A DNA stretch of 25,714 nucleotides from JBLMZW01 sp050259035 (GCA_050259035.1 JBLMZW010000178.1:1-25714), one strand, 5' to 3'; counted from the first letter of the stretch, positions 14,462-22,868 are shown. Notes: generated from the sequence alone by a model not told the origin. Translations and numbers: made by a program.

Positions 14462-15817
14462 ATGCAGCAAGAGATTAATCGTTCAATTTGGCGTATAGCC
14501 TGGCCGGCAGTCCTGGAAATGGCTATGTATATGCTTATGGGCATCGCTGACGTAGCCTTTGTTGGTCGTCTGGGAGGGGCGGAACTTGCGGGTATTTCTG
14601 TTGGAGCCGAGATTTTTTTCGCGGTTCTTTTAACTCTCAATGCCCTGGGGGCGGGCGGTTCCATTTTGGTCGCCCATAACACCGGTGCCGGACAATCACG
14701 GGAAGTAAACCGTTTGGCCGCTCAGATTTTAAGCTTCGCCTTTCTGGCCGGAATTATTCTTAGTTTTCTAGGATGGTTTCTGAGTCCGGTCATTATTAAG
14801 CTGTTTGCGGTTGAGCCGAAGGTCGCCTCCATTGCTGTTGGCTATATGCGGATTGCTTTTGCCTTTTCCCCCCTTATGCTTTGTGTCACCATGGGAAACG
14901 GAGTCTTCCGAGGAAATGGCCAGACCAGGGTACCGATGACCATTGCCTTTGTTGCCAATATAGTGCATATCCTAGCCTGCTACGCACTGGTCTTTGGCCG
15001 GTTGGGCCTTCCTGAATTGGGGGCTGTCGGAACAGCGGTTGCCCTGGCTACTGCCCATACAATAGCATTCGTTTTATCGCTTTATGCCTTTGCCAGCGGG
15101 AGATGGGGAGTTAAACTGCGTTTTTCGGATCTCCTGCATATCAGTCCTGGAGCCATTCGGAGAGTACTTTCGCTGGGAACTCCAGCCGCCGCAGAAGAAT
15201 TCTTTCGTTCCTCAAGCCAGGTGGTTTCCAGTATACTGCTGGTTCACTTGGGGACCCAGGCCTTTGCGGCTCACCAGATAGCGATAATTGTTGAATCAAT
15301 CTCTTATATGCCCGGCTTCGGATTCGCTATTGCCGCCACCGCACTGGTGGGACAACTTCTGGGGGCTGACCACCCGTCAGAAGCCCGAAAGGTAGCATTA
15401 AAAGCATTCCGTTTTGCCATCCTGGTAATGGGAGGATTTGCAGTTTTGTTCTTCTTTTTGCCGTCCTGGATTACGGGACTCTTTACTGATAAACCCGATC
15501 TTATCAAACTTTCAGCCCTGGCTATTCAAATAGCGGCTTTCGAACAGTTAACCATCGCTGCTGAGATGGTTTTTGCCGGGGCCCTGCGCGGCGCGGGAGA
15601 CACCAGAACACCGATGTTGGTAGCTACAATCGGGATATGGGGGTTCCGTTTACCAGTTCTCTGGTTCCTTATAATGCGTATGCATGTAGGATTAACCGGG
15701 GTGTGGACCCTGTTCGTAATTGACTGGGCATTACGCAGTTTGATAATGTACATCTTCTTTAGACGTTTTGATTGGAAGCGAAGCCATAGTCTTAAGACCA
15801 GCTTTGCCGAAGAGTGA
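14462..15817 (+). CDS. MATE-family multidrug/Na+ efflux pump
   Basis: 451 aa with 12 hydrophobic segments in two homologous halves. MATE hallmarks are the N-terminal 'WRIAWPAVLEMAMYMLMGIADVAFVGRLGG', and 'GNGVFRGNGQTRVPM' in the first half echoed by 'FAGALRGAGDTRTPM' in the second. The family exports cationic drugs, dyes or metabolites in exchange for Na+ or H+; the substrate cannot be read from sequence. The start is taken at ATG 14462, with GGAGG at 14444-14448 (13-nt spacer, on the long side). An upstream in-frame ATG at 14429 has no ribosome binding site. It is transcribed alone, divergent from the RDD gene, and ends at a strong bidirectional terminator. Confidence 0.9.
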   Translation: MQQEINRSIWRIAWPAVLEMAMYMLMGIADVAFVGRLGGAELAGISVGAEIFFAVLLTLNALGAGGSILVAHNTGAGQSREVNRLAAQILSFAFLAGIILSFLGWFLSPVIIKLFAVEPKVASIAVGYMRIAFAFSPLMLCVTMGNGVFRGNGQTRVPMTIAFVANIVHILACYALVFGRLGLPELGAVGTAVALATAHTIAFVLSLYAFASGRWGVKLRFSDLLHISPGAIRRVLSLGTPAAAEEFFRSSSQVVSSILLVHLGTQAFAAHQIAIIVESISYMPGFGFAIAATALVGQLLGADHPSEARKVALKAFRFAILVMGGFAVLFFFLPSWITGLFTDKPDLIKLSALAIQIAAFEQLTIAAEMVFAGALRGAGDTRTPMLVATIGIWGFRLPVLWFLIMRMHVGLTGVWTLFVIDWALRSLIMYIFFRRFDWKRSHSLKTSFAEE

Positions 15818-15881
15818 CCAAATTCAAGTTCAGGACATGGCAAAATCAAATAAGTGAGCTAAGCACCAATAGTCAGGACAT

Positions 15882-15916
15882 AAAAAAACGGGAAAAATCC
15901 CGTTTTCTATTTTTTG
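15882..15916. terminator. Bidirectional intrinsic terminator
   Basis: A stem of about 9 bp (AAAACGGGA with TCCCGTTTT, centred at 15895) has T-rich tracts on both strands. It lies between the convergent MATE gene (plus) and YkvA-like gene (minus) and can serve both. Confidence 0.85.
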
Positions 15917-15967
15917 AAAGTTAATGTTTAGGCGTAAGACGGTTAGCCCCCCAGTCTCTAATTCGGC

Positions 15968-16405
15968 TTAACCAAACTTACGCTTAATCTTTTGCCATAA
16001 GCCGCTGCCTACCATGGAATCGGCGGCGTTTATTATCTTCTGGATGACTTCCAGCACTTCTTCTTCCCCAGCCCAGTGTTTCCTGATTATTTCCGGGTTG
16101 GTCTCATTGACGATGGAATTCAGTACCCAGGCAGCCATGGCTATATCATCTGCAAAGCCCACCGGGCCCAATAAAGCTTCCGGAATCAGGTCAATGGGTG
16201 ATACAAAATAGGCAATCGCCCCCGCCAGTTTGGCCTTTTGCACCGCTGGAACATCTGAATCCATGGATAACTTAATCAACAAATGCAGCAAATCAGGAGC
16301 AAGCATCACATACTCGGACCATTTGTTGGTCTTGCCGTCCTCGGTGGTAAGCCATTCTTTCACACGGACCCGTAAATCCTGGTAAAAGTCATTCTGATAT
16401 GCCAT
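15968..16405 (-). CDS. YkvA (DUF1232) family protein
   Basis: 145 aa. The DUF1232 core is 'KAKLAGAIAYFVSPIDLIPEALLGPVGFADDIAMAAWVL', the usual short hydrophobic stretch around a SPIDLIP motif. The flanking N- and C-terminal parts are helical and charged. YkvA-type proteins are widespread, probably membrane-associated, with no established biochemical role. ATG start with AGGAGGAG 8 nt upstream. It follows the DUF7352-like gene on the same strand by 130 nt. Confidence 0.8.
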   Translation of the reverse strand: MAYQNDFYQDLRVRVKEWLTTEDGKTNKWSEYVMLAPDLLHLLIKLSMDSDVPAVQKAKLAGAIAYFVSPIDLIPEALLGPVGFADDIAMAAWVLNSIVNETNPEIIRKHWAGEEEVLEVIQKIINAADSMVGSGLWQKIKRKFG

Positions 16406-16535
16406 ACAACAACTCCTCCTTAAAGGTTTAGAGCGATACTAAGTCTGAAATCGATAGTTCCGGTCAGGTTCCAATCAGCAACTAACCTTAGCATAATAGC
16501 TTACCGCTGGGAATGCAAACCAGTTATACGGTTGG

Positions 16536-16826
16536 TTATTCGTTAGCCGCCGGTGCCAAAACCTCTTTTATAAACACATGATAATAACCGACATCGGCTG
16601 TTAACCTTATACTGCCCATAAAATTGTATCCTTCTACATCCTTAACCGGGCCTCCAGTAGGAATGATTTTGTATAGCAGGGTTTTCAATTCCTTCTCTTG
16701 GGGATCAACTAGAGCATAAACTAAAACCCGGCGGCGGTTGGTCTGAATGGACAGAATTTCTGCATTGGCAGGTACCCATATGGCATCCCCGCTCATGGGC
16801 AACGAGTATTTATTTATTCTTTTCAC
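16536..16826 (-). CDS. Small DUF7352-like protein
   Basis: 96 aa from a GTG start (16824-16826) with AGGAG upstream. The pattern (IxKYxLP near the start, 'VPANAEILSIQTNRRRVLVYALVDP', a 'PTGGPV' turn, 'YNFMGSIRL', and 'YYHVFI' near the end) recalls the small DUF7352 family seen in phages and many environmental bacteria. It is probably one compact beta-rich domain. Function unknown, and the neighbours (YkvA-like downstream, GGDEF divergent) give little help. The family assignment is from memory of the motif pattern. Confidence 0.65.
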   Translation of the reverse strand: MKRINKYSLPMSGDAIWVPANAEILSIQTNRRRVLVYALVDPQEKELKTLLYKIIPTGGPVKDVEGYNFMGSIRLTADVGYYHVFIKEVLAPAANE

Positions 16827-17006
16827 TTAACCACTCCTGTCATTAAAGCTATAATCGTGCTAAGTATACAAACCAATTATAGGTAGAATTATGGGGTGAT
16901 ATTAGTCGTTTTATGTTTTTAGCATAATAAAAGTTTTCGTCAATTTTGCTTTGTTTTCGACCCTACCAGGTTTTCACAAGTACCACATTACCTTCTGGCT
17001 GCATTA

Positions 17007-17015
17007 TGTTATAAT
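17007..17015 (+). promoter_or_regulatory. Extended -10 promoter for the GGDEF gene
   Basis: TG-T-TATAAT: a perfect extended -10 element (TG at 17007-17008, TATAAT 17010-17015) lies 66 nt before the GGDEF start. The -35 region is poor (TTACCT at 16-nt spacing), as extended -10 promoters allow. Confidence 0.6.
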
Positions 17016-17081
17016 GTCGTAAGATGGGGTAATATATTGCTTTATTTCGACATTCTATGTTTTAGATACTAAGGGGTACAT

Positions 17082-17765
17082 ATGCACAACTTTAGTTTTC
17101 CCAATCAGATAACCGATGAAATTGCCAAAACAGCCGGATTTGAGTCCTTATCCCACCTGGAAAAGGTCATAACCGGGATTAAGATGCTGGAACTCAAGGG
17201 GTATCTGGCAATTGAAACGGTTCCCGATGAGAGACAGCCAGAAAACCAAATCCTGCGATATCTGTTGGACGATTTTCTGCGCACTGCTCCGATTGAAGAT
17301 AAGATCAAAACCTTACCCGGGCTCTATCATGACATGTTAACCGGAGCCCTTAACCGAAGGGCATTTGAAGAATTGCCTAAACAACCGGTCATCGTTATGA
17401 TTGATCTTGATGATTTTAAAGACATTAACGATATTCTGGGACATGAAGTCGGTGATGAAACCTTAAAGGTTTTTACTCAGGCTTTTAATAAAACCCTGTC
17501 CAAACATAATTTATCTAAGATTTGCCGTTACGGCGGAGATGAGTTCATTTTCAGCTGTTCTACTATGGATGAGGCCGACCAGGTATTGCAATCCACTCGG
17601 CCAACGATAGCTATAGAGCAGGACGGGCGGATTTTCGAGAAAGAGGTGAAGTACAGTGCAGGTAAAGGGCCCACAATTTCCGAAGCCGACAGAAACCTCC
17701 GCGCAGCCAAACAAATCAAAAACCAAAAAAGAGAGCGAGTTAAGTTTTCGCGAATGGGCGCATAA
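17082..17765 (+). CDS. Compact GGDEF-domain diguanylate cyclase-like protein
   Basis: 227 aa. Residues 1-75 form a short helical N-terminal region, possibly DNA- or protein-binding, without a recognised sensor domain. The GGDEF domain follows: DMLTGALNRRAF (84-95), the metal-binding stretch MIDLDDFKDIND (106-117, D108), an intact active site GGDEF (151-155), and the closing motif ISEADRNLRAAKQIKN (199-214). The domain is short. The inhibitory I-site RxxD that should lie five residues before GGDEF is absent (HNLS there), so product inhibition is not expected. It probably makes c-di-GMP in the cytoplasm. ATG start with AAGGGG upstream and an extended -10 promoter at 17007. Its last 110 nt overlap a second gene in another frame. 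Confidence 0.82.
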   Translation: MHNFSFPNQITDEIAKTAGFESLSHLEKVITGIKMLELKGYLAIETVPDERQPENQILRYLLDDFLRTAPIEDKIKTLPGLYHDMLTGALNRRAFEELPKQPVIVMIDLDDFKDINDILGHEVGDETLKVFTQAFNKTLSKHNLSKICRYGGDEFIFSCSTMDEADQVLQSTRPTIAIEQDGRIFEKEVKYSAGKGPTISEADRNLRAAKQIKNQKRERVKFSRMGA

Positions 17766-17898
17766 ACTACCGCTCGCAACGGGTAATGCAAATGTACAGA
17801 TCGGTGACCGGACTTTTTCTTATGTAGTGGAAAAAGACCAGGATATTAACTTTGAGCGCCGCTCCAGAATAATCCCTCCTGATAAGGATAAGAAATAA
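17656..17898 (+). CDS. Small overlapping gene of unknown function
   Basis: 80 aa from a GTG start inside the GGDEF gene in another frame, with AGAGGTG 7 nt upstream (17642-17648). The first 37 residues, in the overlap, are low-complexity and rich in K, P, T and S, as expected of a sequence constrained by another frame. The part after the GGDEF stop (SFREWAHKLPLATGNANVQ ... DRTFSYVVEKD) looks like a folded protein. The tail is charged (PPDKDKK). No family is recognised. The arrangement suggests translational coupling to the cyclase and perhaps a partner protein. A frameshifted remnant of a longer GGDEF protein is possible but less likely, since the GGDEF domain is complete. Confidence 0.55.
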   Translation: MQVKGPQFPKPTETSAQPNKSKTKKESELSFREWAHKLPLATGNANVQIGDRTFSYVVEKDQDINFERRSRIIPPDKDKK

Positions 17899-17905
17899 AT
17901 ATATC

Positions 17906-17937
17906 CAGGTAAAACAAAACCGCCTCGTAAGGCGGTT
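17906..17937. terminator. Terminator between the convergent GGDEF pair and phasin-like gene
   Basis: A perfect 8-bp stem (AACCGCCT 17918-17925 with AGGCGGTT 17930-17937, loop CGTA). On the minus strand it runs into TTTTGTTTT, so it best serves the phasin-like gene; the plus-strand tail is less T-rich but may also work. Confidence 0.75.
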
Positions 17938-17957
17938 CTGTTATCTCCCTTTTAACC

Positions 17958-18485
17958 CTATTCCTGGCTTTCGCCTTCAGGTTTTTTCTTGGTAACCGAT
18001 TTCATTTCCGGAGCCACCCCGGCCTGTACCTGACTTAACTCATCCACCTTTTGGCTCAGTTCGTCAATCCTTCGTGTCAGATCATCCAGGCTGACCCTGG
18101 CAGGTGGAGACGGGTTTTGCGTATAGATCGATGCCATTTCTGTGGTTCTCTCTACCAGTTCCCTAAAATGACCTTGGAAGTTAGAATACATCTGTTCGGT
18201 AAGGTTCATCAGGTGTTCCTGCTGGGTTCTGCTCTGGCTCATGGCCTGCTGGATAATAGCAAACCACTGTTCCATATATTCACTCAGGTTTACCGCCAGG
18301 ACATCAAGCTGCGGTTTCTTTCCGGTCATCAGCTGATTCATATAATCCATCCATTGCTCGTTAAACATAGACATGTTCTTGCGGCTGGTGTCCATCATCT
18401 CCCACAACCTGTTGACCATGCTAGCGGTGACTTCAAAGTTCCGGTTCATAATTTCTGAAAAATTAAACATACCTTTCTCGACCAA
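17958..18485 (-). CDS. Phasin-like coiled-coil protein
   Basis: 175 aa, almost entirely amphipathic helix. Residues about 8-115 are rich in M, Q, N and E with regularly spaced hydrophobics. A Pro-containing break (QNPSPPARV) follows, then a short leucine heptad (LDDLTRRIDELSQKVDELS) and a Lys/Glu tail. This layout resembles phasins and PhaE/PhaR-type polyhydroxyalkanoate granule proteins, which coat granules or assist the synthase. No PHA synthase is visible in the window, so the assignment rests on form only. The start is TTG (18483-18485), with AGGAGGAG at 18496-18503 and a 10-nt spacer; an ATG five codons in is too far from that site. Confidence 0.5.
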   Translation of the reverse strand: MVEKGMFNFSEIMNRNFEVTASMVNRLWEMMDTSRKNMSMFNEQWMDYMNQLMTGKKPQLDVLAVNLSEYMEQWFAIIQQAMSQSRTQQEHLMNLTEQMYSNFQGHFRELVERTTEMASIYTQNPSPPARVSLDDLTRRIDELSQKVDELSQVQAGVAPEMKSVTKKKPEGESQE

Positions 18486-18788
18486 AACGAAATAACTCCT
18501 CCTGGCCCGTAGGCCTTTTTACGCCTGTCCTGTGATTACAGCCGGCGTAATTTCTCTCTAGGAATTCTATAGGTGATCTAAATGACTAATCAGTAGTCTT
18601 TCCCCCACCTCCTTTTCTTTTATAGGAATAAATATATAACAGCATAGATACTCTCGATATCGGGAAATACCTGAGGTGTCAATGGGGGGTTTTCCTTAGG
18701 AAAAACTAAGGGAAAGACAAAAATGTCGAGGTTTGCGTGTAGCCATGGTGAATGGTGCACCTAATGGCCGGTTAATTTCGAAAATGAT
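18486..18788. other. Gene-free spacer with inverted repeats
   Basis: 303 nt with no supportable gene. It contains the palindrome CGATATCG near 18655-18662 and an imperfect hairpin TTTCCTTAG (18691-18699) with CTAAGGGAAA (18706-18715). The latter lies downstream of the response-regulator gene but has no clean T tract on the minus strand. The plus-strand reading frame at 18733-19041 is a shadow of the response regulator. Confidence 0.5.
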
Positions 18789-19442
18789 TTATCTGGAGGT
18801 AATAAGCCCGGTTTTGATGGCCAGGCGTACCAGACCTGCAACATCTCTGGTATCAAGGCGCTCCATTAACTGGGCCCGGTGGGTTTCCACGGTCTTAACG
18901 CTTATATCCAGCTCGGCCGCGATTTCTTTTGTGGTACTTCCTTCGGCAATCAGACGCCAGATCTCTCGCTGCCGGGGTGTAATCCGGTCTAAAAAGCCGA
19001 CTTCCCCGTTAACCCTTTTAACATATTCGGTTACCACATGATCGGAAACAGCGGGGCTAAGATAGGTGAGTCCATCGGCCACTGATTTTATAGCCAATTC
19101 CAGTTCTACCGGGACCGCATCTTTCAGAAGATATCCGGAGGCTCCGGTCCTTAAGGCCTGCCAAACGTATTCTTCATTTACATACATGGAAAGAATGATT
19201 ATCTTTAAGCCTGGATGCTCTTTAATCACTCGCGCCGCAGCCTCCAGGCCGTTCATGCCGTGCATAGCGATATCCATTAAAATAATATCAACTTCTTTAT
19301 TACCCGCCAATTCCAGGGTCTGGGCAGCATCATCGGCCTCGGCCACCACTTCGATGCCCTTGAGGCTCTCTAGCAATGACCTGATCCCAGCCCGTACCAG
19401 CTTATGGTCGTCAGCCAGCAACACCCTTATAGGGCTTCTCAA
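18789..19442 (-). CDS. NarL/LuxR-family response regulator
   Basis: 217 aa. The receiver domain (about 5-120) has the acidic pair D11-D12, the phosphoacceptor D57 in ILMDIAMHG, and the conserved Lys in YLLKDA. The C-terminal LuxR-type HTH (about 150-212) reads LTPRQREIWRLIAEG ... KEIAAELDISVKTVETHRAQL. The start is placed at TTG 19440-19442 because AAGGAGGGG (19449-19457) lies 6 nt upstream; the GTG at 19458 would sit before this site. The partner histidine kinase gene lies 33 nt upstream. The target genes are unknown. Confidence 0.9.
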   Translation of the reverse strand: MRSPIRVLLADDHKLVRAGIRSLLESLKGIEVVAEADDAAQTLELAGNKEVDIILMDIAMHGMNGLEAAARVIKEHPGLKIIILSMYVNEEYVWQALRTGASGYLLKDAVPVELELAIKSVADGLTYLSPAVSDHVVTEYVKRVNGEVGFLDRITPRQREIWRLIAEGSTTKEIAAELDISVKTVETHRAQLMERLDTRDVAGLVRLAIKTGLITSR

Positions 19443-19475
19443 AGTTACCCCCTCCTTCACCCGGGTATTCTATCT

Positions 19476-20585
19476 CTATGACAGGTAAAAAACCGCCTTA
19501 ATAGTGGTGCCTTCGCCTGGCGAAGACCCGATTTCCGCCTGTCCCCCGGCCTGAGTAACCCTTTCTTTAAGTCCCAGCAGTCCCAGGCTGTTACCCCGGG
19601 CTGCTCCTCTCAGAGCTTCCTCCACATCAAATCCCTTGCCATCGTCACGCACCGTAACTTGAAGTTCCGGCCCGTCCAGGCAAAGGTTAATCCATACCTC
19701 CCCAGCTTCGGCGTGTTTTAGAATATTATTTAGAGCCTCCTGAACTATACGGAAACAGACTGTCTCCAGTTCCCCGGGCAACCGGGCATTCCCTATGTTA
19801 GCGGTAAAATGGGTAGTAAGACCGGCCAGGCGAGCCTGGCGGTCCACATGCCAGCGCAAGGCCGCTGCCAGACCTAAATCATCCAGTAAAGACGGCCGTA
19901 AGGCCAGGGACATCCGGCGAACTTCATCCAGGGTATGCTCAACGATTGCTATACTCTCTTGCAGTTTCTCGGGTGGAGTGATTCCTGCGTGCATGAAGGT
20001 TTGCAGGCTGATTTTTACCGCGGCCAGAACCTGCCCGATTTCATCGTGTAATTCCCGGGCCAGGCTACGTCGTTCCTCTTCCTGGGCCTGCATTAACCTG
20101 TGAGATAAGTTCTGGAACTCATTGTTACTGCTGTTTTCTGCGGCCAGTAACTCTCTATATTTGTTTTCCCAGTCTTCCTGGCTCTTCCGGTATTTACTGA
20201 TATCAAAATGAACACCCATCAAGCGGACCAGTTCCCCGTTGAAGTCGCGTTCGAATACTTTGCCCCGGCAGAGGAACCATTTCCATTCGCCCTGTCGGGT
20301 ATGCAAACGGCATTCAACCTTAAAAACGGTGCCACCCATTCGGAGATCATCCAGCAGTAATCCTATGGCATTGTAGTCCTCCGGGTGAATCAACAGTCTC
20401 CAACTCATGATTTCGGGTTTGATTTCTTCCCAGGAATAGCCTAGAACCTGTTTGAATCTGGGACTAAAGAATACCTCACCTGTCTTCAGGTTACAATCCC
20501 AAAAGCCGTCGGCCAACCAGTCTAATTGTTCGAGTATGGTTTCAGCCGCCCAGCTATCAGACCTTTCAAGCCTGTAAAGACTCAC
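19476..20585 (-). CDS. PAS-domain sensor histidine kinase (NarX/DegS type)
   Basis: 369 aa, soluble with no membrane segment. A PAS fold (PAS_3 type, about 24-131) contains the typical 'FSPRFKQVLGYSWEEI' and 'WRLLIHPED'. A coiled-coil linker leads to the HisKA_3 box 'RRSLARELHDEIGQVLAA' with phosphorylated H180. The HATPase domain shows an N box (RIVQEALNNILKHA), G1 (DDGKGFD) and G2 (GLLGLKERV). It should phosphorylate the NarL-type regulator encoded 33 nt downstream in response to a cytoplasmic cue. GTG start (20583-20585), with GGAGGT 8 nt upstream. It follows cca by 84 nt on the same strand. Confidence 0.9.
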   Translation of the reverse strand: MSLYRLERSDSWAAETILEQLDWLADGFWDCNLKTGEVFFSPRFKQVLGYSWEEIKPEIMSWRLLIHPEDYNAIGLLLDDLRMGGTVFKVECRLHTRQGEWKWFLCRGKVFERDFNGELVRLMGVHFDISKYRKSQEDWENKYRELLAAENSSNNEFQNLSHRLMQAQEEERRSLARELHDEIGQVLAAVKISLQTFMHAGITPPEKLQESIAIVEHTLDEVRRMSLALRPSLLDDLGLAAALRWHVDRQARLAGLTTHFTANIGNARLPGELETVCFRIVQEALNNILKHAEAGEVWINLCLDGPELQVTVRDDGKGFDVEEALRGAARGNSLGLLGLKERVTQAGGQAEIGSSPGEGTTIKAVFYLS

Positions 20586-20669
20586 AGGCCGATACCTCCA
20601 TCAGCCAAACTTGTTTTCAGATACTATTCCACAACAAGTCTGCTAATACCTGCTAGGATTTAACATTAA

Positions 20670-21968
20670 TTACATATTATCCGCCAGGTAGCGCCTGGCC
20701 AGGTCAAGCAGGATCTCAGGCCTGTTCAGTTCCGGATCAACCAGGACTGCTTCTAATAAGTAATCCAGGGCTTTACCCAGGGAAGGCCCGGGGGAAAATC
20801 CCAGGGAAATCAAATCCCGGCCGCTAATAGCCAGATTCTCGATCCTAATCGGAGGTTTTTGTTTAAGAATATGGTCAATCTGATTTTGCATATCTTCGAG
20901 GGTAGTGAAATCAGCGGGTGGGGCAGAGCCAACTATATCTGCCCATTGCAGGTCATAAAGGTCGGTTAGGTTATGTTCTCCCAGGTGGGTAATAAGCTTC
21001 TTCAATCCCACGGTCCGCAAGCTGGCAAACCGGCTCATATGTGCTCCCACTAACCGTGAGACATCCTGCACGGTATCCCGGTCATATTTTAAACGGTTGA
21101 GTATGGCCCGGGCTATATTCTCGCCTACCGTATGGTGCCCGTAAAAATGGCCCGTTCCCTTCTCATCAACTGAATAGCAGTTTGGCTTCGCCACATCGTG
21201 CAGCAACCCGGCTAATCTTACCTTAAGCCGAGCCGGGGTCTTCTCCATAACCGCCAGGCTATGTTCAAACACATCCTTATCGTGGCGGGGATTACACTGA
21301 TCAAACCCCACCATAGCGGCAACTTCGGGCACAATGTGGGGTAAGAGTCCGCTTGTCGCCAGCATGCGAAAGCCCCGGGCCGGATCAGCTGATACCAGAA
21401 TCCGGTTCAGTTCCTCCCGCACCCGTTCTATGGCTGTTTTCTGAATCAGCGAGTTATTTTTTATAATCAGTTTTTCAGTTTCGGGTTCCATCTGAAAACC
21501 CAGGGTACTGCAGAAGCGGATCGCCCGCATCAAACGCAAAGGATCTTCTTTAAGACGTTCCTCGCCGGTCAGGCGGACCAGAGCATTGGCAATATCCTCA
21601 TTCCCCCCTAAAGGATCATAGATCTTGCCATCCTGGTCCATAGCCAAAGCATTAATGGTAAAATCACGCCGGTCTAGATCACCGTTTAGCCCGGATCCGG
21701 GGTCCCCTCGAAAGGGTGATACCTCCACCACCCCATTATCGGTTGAAACCGCTATGGTCTGGTGTTGGTCCCCGCGAGTGAAACTGCGGGAAAAACAGGC
21801 CGCAATCTCTCCGGCATCAGCCGAAGTAGTAATATCATAATCAACCGGTTGGACATCCATTATTAAGTCCCGTACCGCCCCGCCTACCACGTAAGCCTCA
21901 TGGGCCCGGGCATTAAGCTTATCCATAACGTCCACAACGTATTGCGGCAACCTGGCTGCGACATTCAT
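20670..21968 (-). CDS. cca: CCA-adding enzyme (tRNA nucleotidyltransferase)
   Basis: 432 aa. A class II nucleotidyltransferase that builds or repairs the CCA end of tRNA. The catalytic head carries GGAVRD (29-34) and PVDYDITT, with metal ligands D43 and D45. RRDFTINALA (100-109) and EDPLRLMRAIRF (141-152) are the ribose and base recognition motifs. A C-terminal HD domain includes H257-D258 (LLHDVAKP). Length and layout fit the bacterial CCA enzyme with an HD domain; a split CC- or A-adding specialist cannot be excluded by eye. ATG start with GAGGAAAGG upstream. It lies 41 nt downstream of the zinc-ribbon membrane protein gene, and the kinase/regulator pair follows. Confidence 0.9.
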   Translation of the reverse strand: MNVAARLPQYVVDVMDKLNARAHEAYVVGGAVRDLIMDVQPVDYDITTSADAGEIAACFSRSFTRGDQHQTIAVSTDNGVVEVSPFRGDPGSGLNGDLDRRDFTINALAMDQDGKIYDPLGGNEDIANALVRLTGEERLKEDPLRLMRAIRFCSTLGFQMEPETEKLIIKNNSLIQKTAIERVREELNRILVSADPARGFRMLATSGLLPHIVPEVAAMVGFDQCNPRHDKDVFEHSLAVMEKTPARLKVRLAGLLHDVAKPNCYSVDEKGTGHFYGHHTVGENIARAILNRLKYDRDTVQDVSRLVGAHMSRFASLRTVGLKKLITHLGEHNLTDLYDLQWADIVGSAPPADFTTLEDMQNQIDHILKQKPPIRIENLAISGRDLISLGFSPGPSLGKALDYLLEAVLVDPELNRPEILLDLARRYLADNM

Positions 21969-22009
21969 TGCTTAAATACCTTTCCTCTCTTTAAAACCTA
22001 CAAAAGCAT

Positions 22010-22567
22010 TCAAACACCGATCAAGACATCCTGCTCTCCAACCGGGACTGATGCCGGACTGCCTGACAGCGGCTGATTCGTAAACACCACCTGGCAGCGG
22101 CCACAATAGCCAAGCTTTTCCCAGCGTTCCATCGCCTGTTCCCAGGGGGGCAGAATCAGGAGTTCATACTTCGCCTTACGCCGTCTCTGCTCAATCATAA
22201 GGCCTGCATAATAAACCGCTACCCACAGGGCCAGTGAGGCAAACGGCAGCATAGCCATAGCACCTACCGGGTGCGTAATCCCGCGCCAGATCCAGAAGCC
22301 AGCTACTAAAATCCAGGCCACGCTAAATATCCTTTTGGCGGTTTTGTCCAGAGGGGCAAACCAGACCAAAATCAGATCCACTAAAGGAATCAGGGGCACG
22401 ATATACCAGGTTAGAAAATAGAAATCCCCTACCGGTTTGGCCGGGGGCGCCAGTTTGGTACCCAAATCTCCCCCGATCTCCGAACCCTCTTCCGAGTTGA
22501 GCTGACGGTACAATTCACCTACCCTTTTTACCTCGTCATCGTGATGGCAATTAGGGCATACTTCCAC
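22010..22567 (-). CDS. Membrane protein with N- and C-terminal zinc knuckles, unknown function
   Basis: 185 aa from a GTG start (22565-22567), with AGGAGGA 7 nt upstream. It begins with CPNCHHDDE (C4, C7) and carries a second pair near the end (YCGRC, C155 and C158). Together these could form one zinc ribbon split across the chain. Three hydrophobic segments (about 50-71, 80-96 and 101-124) lie between. The final 15 residues look unstructured. No family is recognised. It heads the cca/kinase/regulator gene string. A mobile-element end lies only 20 nt upstream of its start codon, so its promoter may be supplied or disrupted by the insertion. Confidence 0.7.
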   Translation of the reverse strand: MEVCPNCHHDDEVKRVGELYRQLNSEEGSEIGGDLGTKLAPPAKPVGDFYFLTWYIVPLIPLVDLILVWFAPLDKTAKRIFSVAWILVAGFWIWRGITHPVGAMAMLPFASLALWVAVYYAGLMIEQRRRKAKYELLILPPWEQAMERWEKLGYCGRCQVVFTNQPLSGSPASVPVGEQDVLIGV

Positions 22568-22586
22568 AACTATTCCTCCTACTTTC

Positions 22587-22613
22587 CTGACAGGGGGACG
22601 GTTCTCTTGTCAG
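22587..22613 (+). repeat. Left terminal palindrome of the transposase element
   Basis: A 27-nt sequence starting CTGACAGGGGGACGG and ending TTCTCTTGTCAG. Its outer arms (CTGACA and TGTCAG) are complementary. It matches the reverse complement of 23765-23791 at all but one position. Confidence 0.85.
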
Positions 22614-22650
22614 AACCATTGTCTTAGCTAACTCTAACCGGGACAAACAA

Positions 22651-22739
22651 GCCACTCGCTCCTGGTCTCCTCGCCTGCAACGCCAGTGGCTTGTTTCGTC
22701 GGCGGCGGGTAACCTCCCAACACTACATCCGTGATAGTG
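22651..22739 (-). repeat. Dispersed repeat, copy 2 (homologous to 8611-8685)
   Basis: The inverted, slightly longer relative of the repeat at 8611-8685. This copy contains a strong palindrome: AACAAGCCACT (22646-22656) with AGTGGCTTGTT (22685-22695), an 11-bp stem that is not preserved in copy 1. It lies between the left end and the internal degraded end of the transposase element and carries no gene; short plus-strand frames here show no coding features. Confidence 0.7.
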
Positions 22740-22796
22740 GTGTCCAGTAGTGCAACATCCAGTTGCCCTAACCCGCCGCTGGAAATCGTCTCAACT

Positions 22797-22853
22797 GCGC
22801 CGGGTGTTGCAAGGGCTCGTCGAATGTCGCTCGTCGGCTATTCGTCCCGGCGC
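22797..22853. repeat. GC-rich palindrome inside the element
   Basis: GCGCCGGG (22797-22804) pairs perfectly with CCCGGCGC (22846-22853) around a 41-nt loop that contains two CTCGTCG direct repeats. It resembles a REP-type structured DNA motif. No coding content is seen. Confidence 0.6.
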
Positions 22854-22868
22854 TTCCCTGAAAAGGTT

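Noticed and set aside
14035..14478. Plus-strand 147-codon frame rich in Ser, Gln and Phe repeats
   Set aside because: The repeats are the antisense reading of the tandem linker repeats in RDD copy 2; there is no start signal.
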